DNA of 64,000 nt from Alteromonas profundi. Its GTDB lineage: Bacteria > Pseudomonadota > Gammaproteobacteria > Enterobacterales > Alteromonadaceae. Every line of letters starts with the position of its first letter. The stretch's first letter is position 1. The stretch spans positions 1 through 64,000 of the forward strand of contig NZ_JAAAWN010000002.1 of NCBI RefSeq assembly GCF_010500865.1, written 5' to 3'. The position numbers were made by a program, and so were the translations under genes. Under the pieces are notes generated by a model. That model was given only the letters and a program-made list of their open reading frames with translations. It ran no database searches and was not told the DNA's origin. This document shows positions 24,375-33,682 of this stretch, piece by piece.

Positions 24375-24695
24375 TTAGCTGCCTCTGTAACTGCTAAAAC
24401 CAAACGGTGAAATAAGCAAGGGCACATGATAGTGACCCCCTTGCGCTTCTAGTTCAAATGTAATGTCGATATGGGGGTAAAAGCTTTTACCGTGAGTATC
24501 TACTAAGTAACGCTGGCAATGAAACCTTAACGTATAAATGCCTTCTGAAAATGTTGTACCCCAGTCTTTGAAGCGCCCGTCACTGTCGGTAACGCCTTCG
24601 CGCGTGCTGCCATCGGGTAGTTGAAGGGTTAATTGCATACCTGCTACCGGTTTACCGTTAGTGGTGTCTAATACATGGCTTGAGAGAGTATTCAT
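24375..24695 (-). CDS. uraH: 5-hydroxyisourate hydrolase (transthyretin-like)
   Basis: 106-aa transthyretin-related protein that hydrolyses 5-hydroxyisourate to OHCU. The N-terminal SSHVLDTTNGKPVAGM and the C-terminal signature SSYRGS are diagnostic and contain catalytic His, Arg and Ser residues. There is no signal peptide, so it is cytoplasmic. Its ATG overlaps the uraD stop by 4 bp, which is translational coupling. Confidence 0.95.
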   Translation of the reverse strand: MNTLSSHVLDTTNGKPVAGMQLTLQLPDGSTREGVTDSDGRFKDWGTTFSEGIYTLRFHCQRYLVDTHGKSFYPHIDITFELEAQGGHYHVPLLISPFGFSSYRGS

Positions 24696-25231
24696 TTTTT
24701 ACGCTCCGGGTTGTTTTGCGCTTCGTTGTTATTTAGCGCTTTATTAATACGCAAAAGCGTAATTTTAATTTGCTCTTGGGCGGCGATACGAATTTCCTGT
24801 TCGGTACTATTTGGTAAGCGCGCTTTAAGTGCGTTCAACATGGTGTCTGCCGACAGCCCTGTAGCGCATATAATAAAGATGAAACCATGCTTATCTAAAT
24901 AGGCTTCGTTAAGTGCTTTTAGCGCGTGCAATGTTTCTTCTGATGCACCAGCTGTACCCGATTGTTCCCCAGAAGCTACCGCTTTTGTGTTTGCAAACTT
25001 CGCGCGCAAGGTGGCGACATCGCCTATCATGGGGTGCGCGGTAAAGGCTTCAAGAAAGTCTTCTTGCTCACAGCCTTGCCATGCCTTTGCGGCGTGTTCT
25101 GTCAGGCTGTCTAAGTCGCTATAAGGACGCGCGTTTACCATTGCCTCTATCCAATGCTTCGCTGCGCAGGTTTGCTCAAACCAACTATATGCCTCGTGAT
25201 AAGACAGGCTATTGAGATTGTTTAATGTCAT
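24692..25231 (-). CDS. uraD: OHCU decarboxylase
   Basis: 179-aa 2-oxo-4-hydroxy-4-carboxy-5-ureidoimidazoline decarboxylase, giving S-allantoin. Family landmarks are FEQTCAAKHWIEAM, the AHPMIGD motif with the catalytic His, the EQSGTAGA segment and FIICATGLSADTML. It lies 5 bp after xdhC and overlaps uraH, giving the order xdhABC-uraD-uraH-guaD-puuD. Confidence 0.94.
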   Translation of the reverse strand: MTLNNLNSLSYHEAYSWFEQTCAAKHWIEAMVNARPYSDLDSLTEHAAKAWQGCEQEDFLEAFTAHPMIGDVATLRAKFANTKAVASGEQSGTAGASEETLHALKALNEAYLDKHGFIFIICATGLSADTMLNALKARLPNSTEQEIRIAAQEQIKITLLRINKALNNNEAQNNPERKK

Positions 25232-25236
25232 AAAGC

Positions 25237-26097
25237 TTATTCCTTAATCGCATCGTGGGCGGCAGTAACGGGTACATGCTTACTTTGACCCGCACTCTCA
25301 GCATTATGTAGACGCGCGATAATTTGAGCGGCTATAGATACTGCCACCTCAATAGGGCGCTTGCCGGGTATGTCTGGGTTGCCAATAGGGGTGTAAAGAC
25401 GTAGCAAGTCTTTGTCAGTAAAGCCACGATTATGTAATTTAGTGATAAATCGTTTGGCCTTGGTATCCGACCCTATAAGGCCGACAAAAGGTAGAGAAGG
25501 GTATTTCAACGCGCGCTCCACAATGCGGTAGTCTAGCTGGTGATCGTGGGTAAGTATAACGAGCCATGCGTTATGCGGCAGTTGGCTTACCTCTGTTTCT
25601 GGTTCTTGCTCTACTATTGGGGTAACGTTGGCGGGCATAGAGGCAGGAAAAACCGACTCCCGGCTGTCTATCCAACGAATGCGAAGGGGTAATTGAGCAA
25701 TAATAGGAATTAACGCTTGGGCTACATGTCCGGCGCCAAAAATAGCCAGGTGCTGGGCATGAAGGTTACACACGTCGAACAGTACTTTAACCGCACCCCC
25801 ACAGCATTGCCCAAGTGAGCTACTTAGCGGATAGGAACGAAGCATTGTTGAGCGAGTATCTTTTGCTTCTTGAGACACCGTTTGGCCATGAGCAAGCATA
25901 TCTCTTGCGGTTTTTATAGCGTCGAACTCTAGATGGCCGCCACCAATAGTGTCGATACTACTGGTGCTGGTTACCACCATTTTACTGCCAGCTTCTCGTG
26001 GTGTAGAGCCTGCAATACTCACTACCGTAATAAGTACATAGGCTTCGCCTTGCTGCTCGCACGCAGCAACGCCTTCATACCAAGTTGTAGGGCGCAT
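25237..26097 (-). CDS. xdhC: Xanthine dehydrogenase accessory protein XdhC
   Basis: 286-aa XdhC/CoxI-family chaperone that inserts sulfurated molybdenum cofactor into XdhB. The N-terminal VSIAGSTPREAGSKMVV, the IGGGHLEFDAI block, LGQCCGGAVKVLF with the Cys pair, the Rossmann-like HLAIFGAGHVAQAL and the VGLIGSDTKAKRF block are all present. The start overlaps the xdhB stop by one base. Confidence 0.93.
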   Translation of the reverse strand: MRPTTWYEGVAACEQQGEAYVLITVVSIAGSTPREAGSKMVVTSTSSIDTIGGGHLEFDAIKTARDMLAHGQTVSQEAKDTRSTMLRSYPLSSSLGQCCGGAVKVLFDVCNLHAQHLAIFGAGHVAQALIPIIAQLPLRIRWIDSRESVFPASMPANVTPIVEQEPETEVSQLPHNAWLVILTHDHQLDYRIVERALKYPSLPFVGLIGSDTKAKRFITKLHNRGFTDKDLLRLYTPIGNPDIPGKRPIEVAVSIAAQIIARLHNAESAGQSKHVPVTAAHDAIKE

Positions 26098-28451
26098 TAG
26101 GCGAGCTCCTCATCCTTCGCCACCTTTGATTGAAGCGCCATTACTGCGTGAAGCACTCGCTCTGGGGTAGCTGGGGTATCAAGTTGAGGGTCGACGCGGT
26201 AGTTAGCCAAACTCGCTATCGCATCTTTTAACGCACACCATACCGAAATGGCAAGCATAAAGGGCGGTTCACCAACGGCTTTTGAATGATAAATACTATC
26301 TTCTGCGTTCTTGCGACCAAATAAGCTTACGTTAAAGTGCTTAGGGGTATCGCCAATGGCAGGTATTTTGTATGTGGCCATGTTTTCACTGATTAATTTA
26401 CCCTCGTCGTTCCAGCGCAAGTCTTCGGTGGTTAGCCAGCCCATGCCTTGAATAAATGCACCTTCAATTTGGCCAATATCAATGGCGGGGTTAAGGCTAT
26501 CTCCTACATCATGGATAACATCAACACTGTCTACTGAATATTCTCCACTTAGGGTATCAATAGACACTTCAGTTAATGCTGCGCCATAAGCAAAGTAAAA
26601 GAATGGGCGGCCTTCACCGGTGTCTCGATTGTAGTGAAGTTTCGGCGTTTGATAAAAACCACTGGAAGATAACGACACCCGATTAAAATAAGCAGCTTGA
26701 ATGACATCGGCAAATGCCATCTTGTTTTCACCCAGCACTACGTTGCCCGCTTCAAAACGTACTTCGCTGCTTTTTTCTTTGCAATTTTGCAACGTGGCAA
26801 AGCATTCAGCGAGGCGGTCTTTCAACGTTAGGCAGGCATTTTGTACTGCCTTACCGTTTAGGTCGGTACCGCTTGAGGCCGCCGTAGGTGAGGTGTTAGG
26901 AACTTTATCGGTGCGGGTGGCGGTAACTTCAATCATATCGAGAGAAACACCGAATTCGTTGGCTGCAATTTGCGCAATTTTGGTATGTAACCCTTGGCCC
27001 ATTTCTGTGCCACCGTGGTTTACTTGAATGCTACCATCGGTATATATATGTACAAGGGCACCCGCTTGGTTAAGGTGTTTGGCGGTAAATGAAATACCGA
27101 ATTTGACTGGCGTTAACGCCAGCCCTTTTTTAACCACGGGGCTTGTACTATTAAAGTCGGTTATCTCTTTGCGACGTTGCCAATAGCGACCGTCTTGTTC
27201 CAACTTCGCGATAATTTCGGGAAGCAGATTGTGCTCTACGTCCATGCCATAGGGGGTTTTAGTACCGGTGCTTTCTCCGTAAAGGTTGCGTTTTCGAATG
27301 GTGAGGGGATCTTCACTTACCGCTCGCGCAATCTTATCTACCAGGGCTTCGGCCATAATCATGCCTTGAGGCCCACCGAAGCCGCGATAAGCGGTATGCG
27401 ATACCATGTTGGTTTTTAGTCGGTGGCCAACAATATCGCTAGCACCTAAAAAGTAACCGTTGTCGGCATGAAACATGGCTCTATCTACAATAGCGTCTGA
27501 CAAGTCTGGGGAATGCCCGCAGTTGCCATTAATCCTCATGCGGGTAGCCTGAATACGCCCAGTGTCGTCAAAGCCCACTTCAAACTCGTTCTCAAAGGGG
27601 TGGCGCTTACCTGTTACGTGCATATCCGTTTGACGAGGAAGCCTTAGTTTTACGGCGCGCTGGGTGCGAGAAGCAAAAAGGGCGGCAATACAGGCCCACT
27701 GCGCTGCCTGGGTTTCCTTACCACCAAAACCACCCCCCATTCGGCGCATATCTACCATCACATGGTGAAGCTTAATATTTAACACTTCAGCCACTAGCTT
27801 TTGCACCTCACTTGGATGCTGGCTAGAGGTGAAAATTTTCATACGTGACTCTTCATCAGGGATGGCAAGAGACACTTGGCCTTCCAGATACATGTGTTCT
27901 TGGCCGCCAATAGAAAGCCTGCCCGTAGCGGTATGAGTCGCCTCTTGCATTTGCTTTTCTACATCGCCTTGTCCAAAGCGGTGAGTGGGGCGTACGAAAC
28001 TCTGCTTGGTGTGCGCATCATCTACACTAAGTGTAGGGGGCTGGGCGTTTACCTTAATCTCACCTTTTGATGCAGCCTTTCTTGCCAGTGTCAATGACGT
28101 GGCGAGCACCGCAAATACAGGTTGACCGTAAAACTTAATTTCTTTATCGGCTAAAAGCGGATCGCCTTTAAAGACTGGGCCTATATCTTTGTGGCCTGGC
28201 ACATCGTCAATGGTTATTACATCTACCACCCCTTCAGACTCACGTACCCGGGATAAGTCAAGGTGCTCGAGATCGCCCGCTGCACAGCTACTTAATCCTA
28301 CCGCTGCGTACAAGGTGCCCTGAGGCTCAACGATATCGTCAATGTAGTTGGCTTTACCCTGAACTTGGCGTATCGCACTTTCGTGCTTGACCGATGTATG
28401 TACAACTTTTTGGGTGCTTTGCTGATTATTCGCTTCAATAAGTTTACGCAT
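26097..28451 (-). CDS. xdhB: Xanthine dehydrogenase, molybdopterin-binding subunit
   Basis: 784-aa large subunit that hydroxylates hypoxanthine to xanthine to urate at the Mo centre. Visible are HVSVKHESAIRQVQGKANYIDDI-type N-terminus (residues 18-40), QEHMYLEGQ (184-192), GGGFGGKE (239-246), TAYRGFGGPQG, NHGGTEMGQGLHTK and, near the C-terminus, KAVGEPPFMLA with the catalytic Glu. It overlaps xdhA by 8 bp. Length and order fit the bacterial XdhA/XdhB split form. Confidence 0.95.
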   Translation of the reverse strand: MRKLIEANNQQSTQKVVHTSVKHESAIRQVQGKANYIDDIVEPQGTLYAAVGLSSCAAGDLEHLDLSRVRESEGVVDVITIDDVPGHKDIGPVFKGDPLLADKEIKFYGQPVFAVLATSLTLARKAASKGEIKVNAQPPTLSVDDAHTKQSFVRPTHRFGQGDVEKQMQEATHTATGRLSIGGQEHMYLEGQVSLAIPDEESRMKIFTSSQHPSEVQKLVAEVLNIKLHHVMVDMRRMGGGFGGKETQAAQWACIAALFASRTQRAVKLRLPRQTDMHVTGKRHPFENEFEVGFDDTGRIQATRMRINGNCGHSPDLSDAIVDRAMFHADNGYFLGASDIVGHRLKTNMVSHTAYRGFGGPQGMIMAEALVDKIARAVSEDPLTIRKRNLYGESTGTKTPYGMDVEHNLLPEIIAKLEQDGRYWQRRKEITDFNSTSPVVKKGLALTPVKFGISFTAKHLNQAGALVHIYTDGSIQVNHGGTEMGQGLHTKIAQIAANEFGVSLDMIEVTATRTDKVPNTSPTAASSGTDLNGKAVQNACLTLKDRLAECFATLQNCKEKSSEVRFEAGNVVLGENKMAFADVIQAAYFNRVSLSSSGFYQTPKLHYNRDTGEGRPFFYFAYGAALTEVSIDTLSGEYSVDSVDVIHDVGDSLNPAIDIGQIEGAFIQGMGWLTTEDLRWNDEGKLISENMATYKIPAIGDTPKHFNVSLFGRKNAEDSIYHSKAVGEPPFMLAISVWCALKDAIASLANYRVDPQLDTPATPERVLHAVMALQSKVAKDEELA

Positions 28452-29892
28452 GTTGTGCTACCACCCGAGTTTCAATTGTTCCTTTAGCTTGGTGTTCTAA
28501 GTAGAACCTATGCCATAAATTACTGAGCACCGTATTTCGGTATTCGGCACTGGCGCGCACATCATCTATAGGCGTAAATGCATTGGCTAATATTTGCTTG
28601 CCTATGGTTAAGCATTCTGCATCGCACCATGTTTTACCCACTAAAGCGTGTTCGAGTTCATCGCTTGTGGCCGGTGTGGCGGCTACGCCGCCAAAGCCAC
28701 TTTGTACGCGGGTAACTATCCCGTCTACCACGGTAATATTAAACACCGCGCACACCGCAGAAATATCATCTTCCATGCGCTTAGATATTTTGTAAGCAGC
28801 CAACTTATTGTGTGGTGCCAAAAACGGAATTTCGATCGCGCTTATCCATTCACCTTGTTTTAGTGTGGTAGTGCGGTAGCCAGTGAAGAATTCTTTTATC
28901 GGCACTATTCGAACATCGCTGCCATTGTCGATATGTAATTGAGCCCCAAGTGCGATAAGTACAGGGGGCATATCGCCAATAGGCGAGGCATTAGCAACAT
29001 TACCGCCCAATGTGGCCTGGTTGCGAATAGGCAATGAAGCAAAGCGAGTTATGATTTCCGCTAATTGGGGAAACTGAGTTAGCAAGGGGTGGGTAAGATC
29101 ACTTAAGGCGGTTGCTGCACCAATAAGAAGCGAATGCTCCAATGTGGTGCATCCTTTAAGTGCATTTATGCCGCTTAAGCTTATTAACGTATCGGTATCT
29201 TTTAACTGTTGGGTAATGGTTAGGCCTAAGTCAGTGCACCCCGCCACTAAAGGGGCGTGTGGGTTCTGTGCAATGGCCGTGGCCAGCGCTTCACGGCTTG
29301 TAGGCATAAGCAGTTGTGAGGAGCCAAGAGGACCTTCAGTTTGCTCGTTTAACGCTTTTAAACGCGTAATTGTCTCTTCTTCACGTTGCTTGAATATATC
29401 ATTGGGTTCGCCTTCACAGGCGGCGAGTGTCGCATCAATAATAGGGCGGTAGCCGGTACAGCGACACAGGTTTCCTGAAAGTGCGTGTAATACATCGTCC
29501 CTATTAGGGCTTTGCGCATTATGATAAAGGGCGAACATAGACATGATAAAGCCGGGAGTACAAAAGCCACACTGAGAGCCATGGTGATCTACCAATGCTT
29601 GTTGTACTGGATGAAGTTGTCCGTCAGTACTTAAATGTTCAACTGCGATAAGCTGTTTACCTTGAACCGCCGACATCAAGGTGATGCAACTGTTCACGGT
29701 ACGATAATGCATGGCGGTGCCGTCTTCGCTTAGTTCAGCAAGAACTAACGTACATGCGCCACAATCGCCTGCTGCACAACCCTCTTTGGTACCCGTAAGT
29801 TTGCGATGCTCGCGAATGAATTGGAGTAAAGTGAGATCGGCCCGGGAATCACTTAACGTGACCAACTCTTGGTTAATTAGAAAGCGAATCAT
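28444..29892 (-). CDS. xdhA: Xanthine dehydrogenase, FeS/FAD subunit
   Basis: 482-aa small subunit. The N-terminal plant-type [2Fe-2S] domain has C39, C44, C47 (GCAAGDCGAC) and C69. The second [2Fe-2S] site has CGFCTPGFIMSMF and GNLCRCTGYRPI. The FAD domain begins near residue 190 and includes PLVAGCTDLGL and SLPIRNQATLGGNVANASPIGD. It is the promoter-proximal gene of the seven-gene operon. A RutR-like operator lies 66-81 bp upstream at 29958-29973. Confidence 0.95.
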   Translation of the reverse strand: MIRFLINQELVTLSDSRADLTLLQFIREHRKLTGTKEGCAAGDCGACTLVLAELSEDGTAMHYRTVNSCITLMSAVQGKQLIAVEHLSTDGQLHPVQQALVDHHGSQCGFCTPGFIMSMFALYHNAQSPNRDDVLHALSGNLCRCTGYRPIIDATLAACEGEPNDIFKQREEETITRLKALNEQTEGPLGSSQLLMPTSREALATAIAQNPHAPLVAGCTDLGLTITQQLKDTDTLISLSGINALKGCTTLEHSLLIGAATALSDLTHPLLTQFPQLAEIITRFASLPIRNQATLGGNVANASPIGDMPPVLIALGAQLHIDNGSDVRIVPIKEFFTGYRTTTLKQGEWISAIEIPFLAPHNKLAAYKISKRMEDDISAVCAVFNITVVDGIVTRVQSGFGGVAATPATSDELEHALVGKTWCDAECLTIGKQILANAFTPIDDVRASAEYRNTVLSNLWHRFYLEHQAKGTIETRVVAQHA

Positions 29893-29957
29893 ACCCGCAC
29901 CTTGTTACTAAGTTCATTATATTATCCACTAATATAGCTGTATTTTAATTATAAAAG

Positions 29958-29973
29958 TAGACCATGTGGTCAA
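29958..29973. promoter_or_regulatory. RutR-like operator 1 (xdhA promoter)
   Basis: TAGACCATGTGGTCAA matches the E. coli RutR consensus TTGACCA-NN-TGGTCAA at all but one position. It is one of four such sites in this window, all upstream of leftward purine genes, and is followed by TTATTTG as at site 33667. The RutR-like gene is 284 bp away. Confidence 0.75.
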
Positions 29974-29984
29974 TTATTTGCTTA

Positions 29985-30036
29985 TAAAAAAAGGCCACGT
30001 TAAGGTAGGCCTTACATTACGGTGCTGCCAAGCACC
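29985..30036 (-). other. Two hairpins and a terminator-like structure upstream of xdhA
   Basis: On the minus strand, GGTGCT-TGGC-AGCACC (30036-30021) is followed by AAGGCC-N11-GGCCTT (30013-29991) and then a T-run. This is an intrinsic terminator oriented toward xdhA, but no gene lies to its right on this strand. It could end a small RNA or attenuate a long xdhA leader. The remaining 30037-30256 sequence shows no gene. Confidence 0.5.
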
Positions 30037-30256
30037 ATTTACGAATAAACTAGGCAAGATTCGTGCAAGGTTTCAATCATTCGCCTTAACGCTTAAAAAT
30101 ATGACTAAAATCAGTTTATTATTGTTCTATTAACGGGTAAAACGCAGGGTCAGTGATAAGTTGAATGGTTAATTTGATACGCAGACTTGCACCAAAAATA
30201 GGCTGACGCTGCATGGGGGTTCCCGCGCAATGGTCTCAAAAGGGATATAAAATAAA

Positions 30257-30919
30257 ATGTTAAAAGCAAAAGGGGCTGACGCAAGCGTTGGCGCAATGAA
30301 CAGACGAAAAATACTACAAGCCGCCGAGAAGTGTTTTGCGCAATACGGCTTTAAAGGTACCGCCGTACAAAAAATTGCAGATGAAGCAGGGTTGCCTAAA
30401 ACCAATGTACTTTACTATTTTAAGACCAAACAAGAACTCTATGTGGCCGTACTAGAAGAAACCTTGTCGCTATGGAACTCACATTTTGACCGCGCTACCG
30501 TTGAGGACGATCCTGCAAAGGTATTGGCTGACTACATTGCTGAAAAAATTGAGGTGTCGCGAACCCACCCCTTAGCGTCGAAAATATTCGCAATGGAAAT
30601 AATAAACGGCGCGCCTAACTTAAATGGCTATTTTGACGAAGAGCACGCGCTTTGGATGAAAGGGCGTGTAGCTTTAATCAATAGCTGGATTGAAGTTGGA
30701 AAACTCGCCCCCATCGACCCTGAATACTTACTTTACACTATTTGGGCCAGTACCCAGCACTATGCGGATTTTTCCGCTCAGATAACCCGTTTACGTGGGC
30801 GCAAAATGGTGAAAGCCGATTTTGAGCAAGCAAAACGCCAACTTATTCAATTAGTGTTAGGCGGCTGCAAACTCACTGTCCCAGAATTTTATCAAGGAAC
30901 ATCTGATGTCACTGAATAA
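30257..30919 (+). CDS. TetR/AcrR regulator, RutR-like
   Basis: 220-aa TetR-family regulator. The HTH lies at about residues 15-58 (MNRRKILQAAEKCFAQYGFKGT, then VQKIADEAGLPKTNVLYYFKTKQELY). The C-terminal part (HPLASKIFAMEIINGAPNLNGYF, then YADFSAQITRLRGRKMV) resembles the RutR ligand domain. E. coli RutR senses uracil or thymine and also controls purine genes. Here the coupling with puuE (14-bp overlap) and the four RutR-like sites on purine promoters suggest that it governs this island. The ligand may differ. Confidence 0.85.
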   Translation: MLKAKGADASVGAMNRRKILQAAEKCFAQYGFKGTAVQKIADEAGLPKTNVLYYFKTKQELYVAVLEETLSLWNSHFDRATVEDDPAKVLADYIAEKIEVSRTHPLASKIFAMEIINGAPNLNGYFDEEHALWMKGRVALINSWIEVGKLAPIDPEYLLYTIWASTQHYADFSAQITRLRGRKMVKADFEQAKRQLIQLVLGGCKLTVPEFYQGTSDVTE

Positions 30920-31841
30920 CACTTCATACCCTCGCGATCTAATCGGCTATGGGCAAGACGTACCGCAGGCTCAATGGCCAAATGGTGCCAAGATTGCGGT
31001 GAATTTTGTATTAAATTATGAAGAGGGCGGCGAAAACTGCGTTTTGCATGGTGACGAGGCATCTGAAACGTTTTTGTCGGAAATTATTGGCGCACAAGCA
31101 TACCCAGATCGTCATTTAAGTATGGAGTCGATTTATGAATATGGCAGTCGCGCTGGCTTCTGGCGGCTTCACCGCTTACTTACCGACAACGAGATTCCAG
31201 TTACCGTATTTGGCGTTACTATGGCAATGCAACGCCACCCAGATGCGGTTAAAGCTATGCTAAGCGCCGGCTGGGAAATTGCCAGCCATGCTATGCGGTG
31301 GGTGCACTATCAGGATATGGATGAAGACACAGAGCGTAAGCAAATCGACGACGCTATTATGCTTCATGAGCAGTTAACAGGCAGTAAGCCTATTGGTTGG
31401 TACACCGGAAGAACCAGCCCTAATACATTAAAGCTTATCGCAGAGCGTGACGACATTGTATATTGCGCCGATTCTTATGCCGATGATTTACCTTATTACG
31501 ATTGTCATTACAGTAAGCCATTGCTCATGGTGCCTTATACCCTTGATACCAATGATATGCGCTTTGCTTCGCCGCAGGGCTTTAACAGTGGAGAGCAGTT
31601 TTTTCAGTATTTAAAAGATGCGTTTGACGTTCTTTACGAAGAAGGGGCTGAGGCGCCCAAAATGTTATCTATTGGGCTACACTGTAGAATTATTGGAAGA
31701 CCAGCGCGCATGGCTGCGTTGAAACGCTTTATTAAATATGTGAAGTCGCATGATAAAGTATGGTTAGCAACCCGTGCTGATATCGCTCAGCATTGGTTAG
31801 ATACACACCCTTATGACAATGAGAAAGGGGTAGGAGAATAA
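30906..31841 (+). CDS. puuE: Allantoinase PuuE (polysaccharide deacetylase family)
   Basis: 311-aa NodB-fold allantoinase, unrelated to amidohydrolase-type allantoinase; it opens allantoin to allantoate. Family blocks are YPRDLIGYGQDVPQAQWPNGA (N-terminus, in part), NYEEGGE, YEYGSRAGFWRLHRLL, WEIASHAMRWVHYQDM, GWYTGRTSPNT, YCADSYADDLPYY and the LHCRIIGRPAR segment. It overlaps the RutR-like gene, so regulator and enzyme are co-expressed. No allantoin racemase was seen, so substrate stereochemistry is left open. Confidence 0.93.
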   Translation: MSLNNTSYPRDLIGYGQDVPQAQWPNGAKIAVNFVLNYEEGGENCVLHGDEASETFLSEIIGAQAYPDRHLSMESIYEYGSRAGFWRLHRLLTDNEIPVTVFGVTMAMQRHPDAVKAMLSAGWEIASHAMRWVHYQDMDEDTERKQIDDAIMLHEQLTGSKPIGWYTGRTSPNTLKLIAERDDIVYCADSYADDLPYYDCHYSKPLLMVPYTLDTNDMRFASPQGFNSGEQFFQYLKDAFDVLYEEGAEAPKMLSIGLHCRIIGRPARMAALKRFIKYVKSHDKVWLATRADIAQHWLDTHPYDNEKGVGE

Positions 31842-31843
31842 AA

Positions 31844-32101
31844 ATGAAAGTCAAACTATTAGCCGTATTCTTTGGTGCATTAGCATTAACGGCGTGCTCT
31901 AAGCTTACTAAAGAAAACTACGATAAATTAGAAATGGGGATGTCGCAAAAAGAGGTAGAGTCTATTATTGGGAATGCTGATAACTGCGGTAAAACCCTTG
32001 GTACACTAGCATGTACGTGGGGCAACGAAGACGCTAAGCATATTAAAATAGTCTTTATGGGCAATAAGGCAGTTACCTTTAATTACGATGGGCTTGAATA
32101 G
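31844..32101 (+). CDS. Small DUF3862-like lipoprotein
   Basis: 85-aa lipoprotein with lipobox LTAC (Cys18). The mature part has the SmpA/BamE-like pattern seen in DUF3862 proteins (LTKENYDKLEMGMSQKEVESIIGN, then C-x-W). Two Cys in the mature part, NCGKT and ACTWG, could form a disulfide. It begins 2 bp after puuE with its own GGAG inside the puuE end, and a strong terminator follows. A role in purine metabolism is not evident; it is probably an envelope protein that happens to be co-transcribed. Confidence 0.8.
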   Translation: MKVKLLAVFFGALALTACSKLTKENYDKLEMGMSQKEVESIIGNADNCGKTLGTLACTWGNEDAKHIKIVFMGNKAVTFNYDGLE

Positions 32102-32136
32102 GACGCCACGTTAAACTTTCTTACTCGTAATAAAAA

Positions 32137-32171
32137 GCCGCGTTTACCTTTACCGTAAACGCGGCTTTTTT
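32137..32171. terminator. Strong bidirectional terminator
   Basis: GCCGCGTTTAC (32137-32147) and GTAAACGCGGC (32155-32165) form an 11-bp perfect stem with a 7-base loop. TTTTTT follows on the plus strand and A5 precedes it, so it can end both the puuE-lipoprotein transcript and the convergent NCS2 permease transcript. Confidence 0.92.
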
Positions 32172-32212
32172 GTGGCCTTTAACCTAAGCCATAAAGCTAG
32201 CCTGTGAAAATT

Positions 32213-33544
32213 TTATTTTAAGTTAAACGCGTACCTAAGAATAAAAATTATCGCTAAGGCGTAGGTAAGCCCGCTAACCTCACGAAACTTACCAGTGCTG
32301 ACTTTGATGCCTACGTAAGTAATAAAGCCAAGCGCTATACCTTCACTAATACTAAACGTGAGTGGCATGGCTAATAACGCCACAGTAGCAGTGGCTAGGG
32401 CACCTAAATCGTCGAAGTCGAGTTGGCGAATAGACTCCATCATTAATATCCCCACCATGAGAAGCGCAGGTGTGGTTGCCATAAGGGGTATAACTTTCAT
32501 TAGCGGGGTTAAAAATAACGCAAGTACAAAGCATAGCGCCACAACCACAGCAGTAAGCCCTGTTCGCCCGCCGGCCGAAACCCCCGTTGCCGACTCAACA
32601 TAACTGGTTACCGGCGAGGTACCAATCATAGCGCCAACTACACTGGCTGAGGCATCTGCGGTCATAGCGGGCCCTATTTTAGGCAACTTGCCAGACTCGG
32701 TAAGTAAGTTCGCCCGGCGAGATACGCCGATTAGCGTGCCTATAGTGTCGAACATGTTCACAAACATAAGGGCAAAGATAAGGTCCCAGGTTTCGGCAAA
32801 ATGTTCAATTGGATACCAAAAGTCCATGGCGAGAAAGGTATCTGATATGGGCTCTGGCAACCCTATTATCGCCTCGGGCGTCGCGGTTAGCGTGCCATTT
32901 TCAGTGGGAATGAAGGCGCCTATTACGGTAAGCAGAATGATGGAAAGTAAAATACCCCCGGTCACCTTTTTTATCATCATTACGATGGTAAAAATAATGC
33001 CGGCGAGAGCTAACATTACCGCGGGATCGGATAAATCACCTAATTGTACGAACGTGGCCGGATTATCCACAATAAGGCCGGCATTTTTAAGCCCAATAAA
33101 GGCGATAAATAGACCAATGCCGCACTGTACACCAATTTTTAGGGTAGGCGGTATGGCATCTGCCACTTTAGAACGCACTCCGGTTAATGAGAGCAGTAAA
33201 AAAAGCACACCATTCCAAAATACAATGCCCAGCCCAGCTTCCCAAGGAATTTCACGTGACATACAGATAGTAAACGCGAAAAAGGCGTTTAGCCCCATGC
33301 CAGGCGCAAGTGCAATAGGGTAGTTGGTCATTAACGCCATTAAAAGTGTGCCTAAACACGCTGCCAACGCGGTGACTGTGATAAGCCCCTCTACTGGCAT
33401 CCCACTAAGCCCTAATATTCCTGGGTTTACCACTAAAATGTAGGACATAGCCGCAAATGTGGTTAAACCCGCCACCAATTCTGTTTTCAAGGTGGTGCCG
33501 TGCTCCTGCAGTTTAAAAAGGCGTTCGAGTAGATTGTTGGACAT
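32213..33544 (-). CDS. NCS2 permease, AzgA/PbuG type (adenine/guanine/hypoxanthine)
   Basis: 443-aa inner-membrane permease with about 12-14 hydrophobic segments. It matches the AzgA-like branch of NCS2: LKTELVAGLTTFAAMSYILVVNP, APGMGLNAFFAF, GLFIAFIGLKNAG, FDTIGTLIGVSRRA and GTSPVTSYVESATGVSAGGRTGL. This branch carries adenine, guanine and hypoxanthine by proton symport. It is divergent from the adenine deaminase gene, and a RutR-like site lies 123 bp upstream. Confidence 0.92.
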   Translation of the reverse strand: MSNNLLERLFKLQEHGTTLKTELVAGLTTFAAMSYILVVNPGILGLSGMPVEGLITVTALAACLGTLLMALMTNYPIALAPGMGLNAFFAFTICMSREIPWEAGLGIVFWNGVLFLLLSLTGVRSKVADAIPPTLKIGVQCGIGLFIAFIGLKNAGLIVDNPATFVQLGDLSDPAVMLALAGIIFTIVMMIKKVTGGILLSIILLTVIGAFIPTENGTLTATPEAIIGLPEPISDTFLAMDFWYPIEHFAETWDLIFALMFVNMFDTIGTLIGVSRRANLLTESGKLPKIGPAMTADASASVVGAMIGTSPVTSYVESATGVSAGGRTGLTAVVVALCFVLALFLTPLMKVIPLMATTPALLMVGILMMESIRQLDFDDLGALATATVALLAMPLTFSISEGIALGFITYVGIKVSTGKFREVSGLTYALAIIFILRYAFNLK

Positions 33545-33666
33545 GCAGATTTCTCTTACGTTGAATCATTTATTGTTATTAACCTGCTGTGAGATGAAAA
33601 TAAACAGGTTACAGCGCGTGTAGCAAAACTTACTATGGACAATTTATTACAATAACTTGCAATAAC

Positions 33667-33682
33667 CTGACCACTTAGTCAG
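33667..33682. promoter_or_regulatory. RutR-like operator 2
   Basis: CTGACCACTTAGTCAG is a near-palindrome that keeps the TGACCA half-site and has one mismatch in the other. It lies in the 358-bp region between the divergent NCS2 permease and adenine deaminase genes and is followed by TTATTTG as at operator 1. Nothing else is evident in that gap beyond AT-rich promoter sequence. Confidence 0.65.

Noticed and set aside
32688-33323. 211-codon plus-strand frame opposite the NCS2 permease
   Set aside because: It is a long antisense shadow with no family match; the permease reading is unambiguous.
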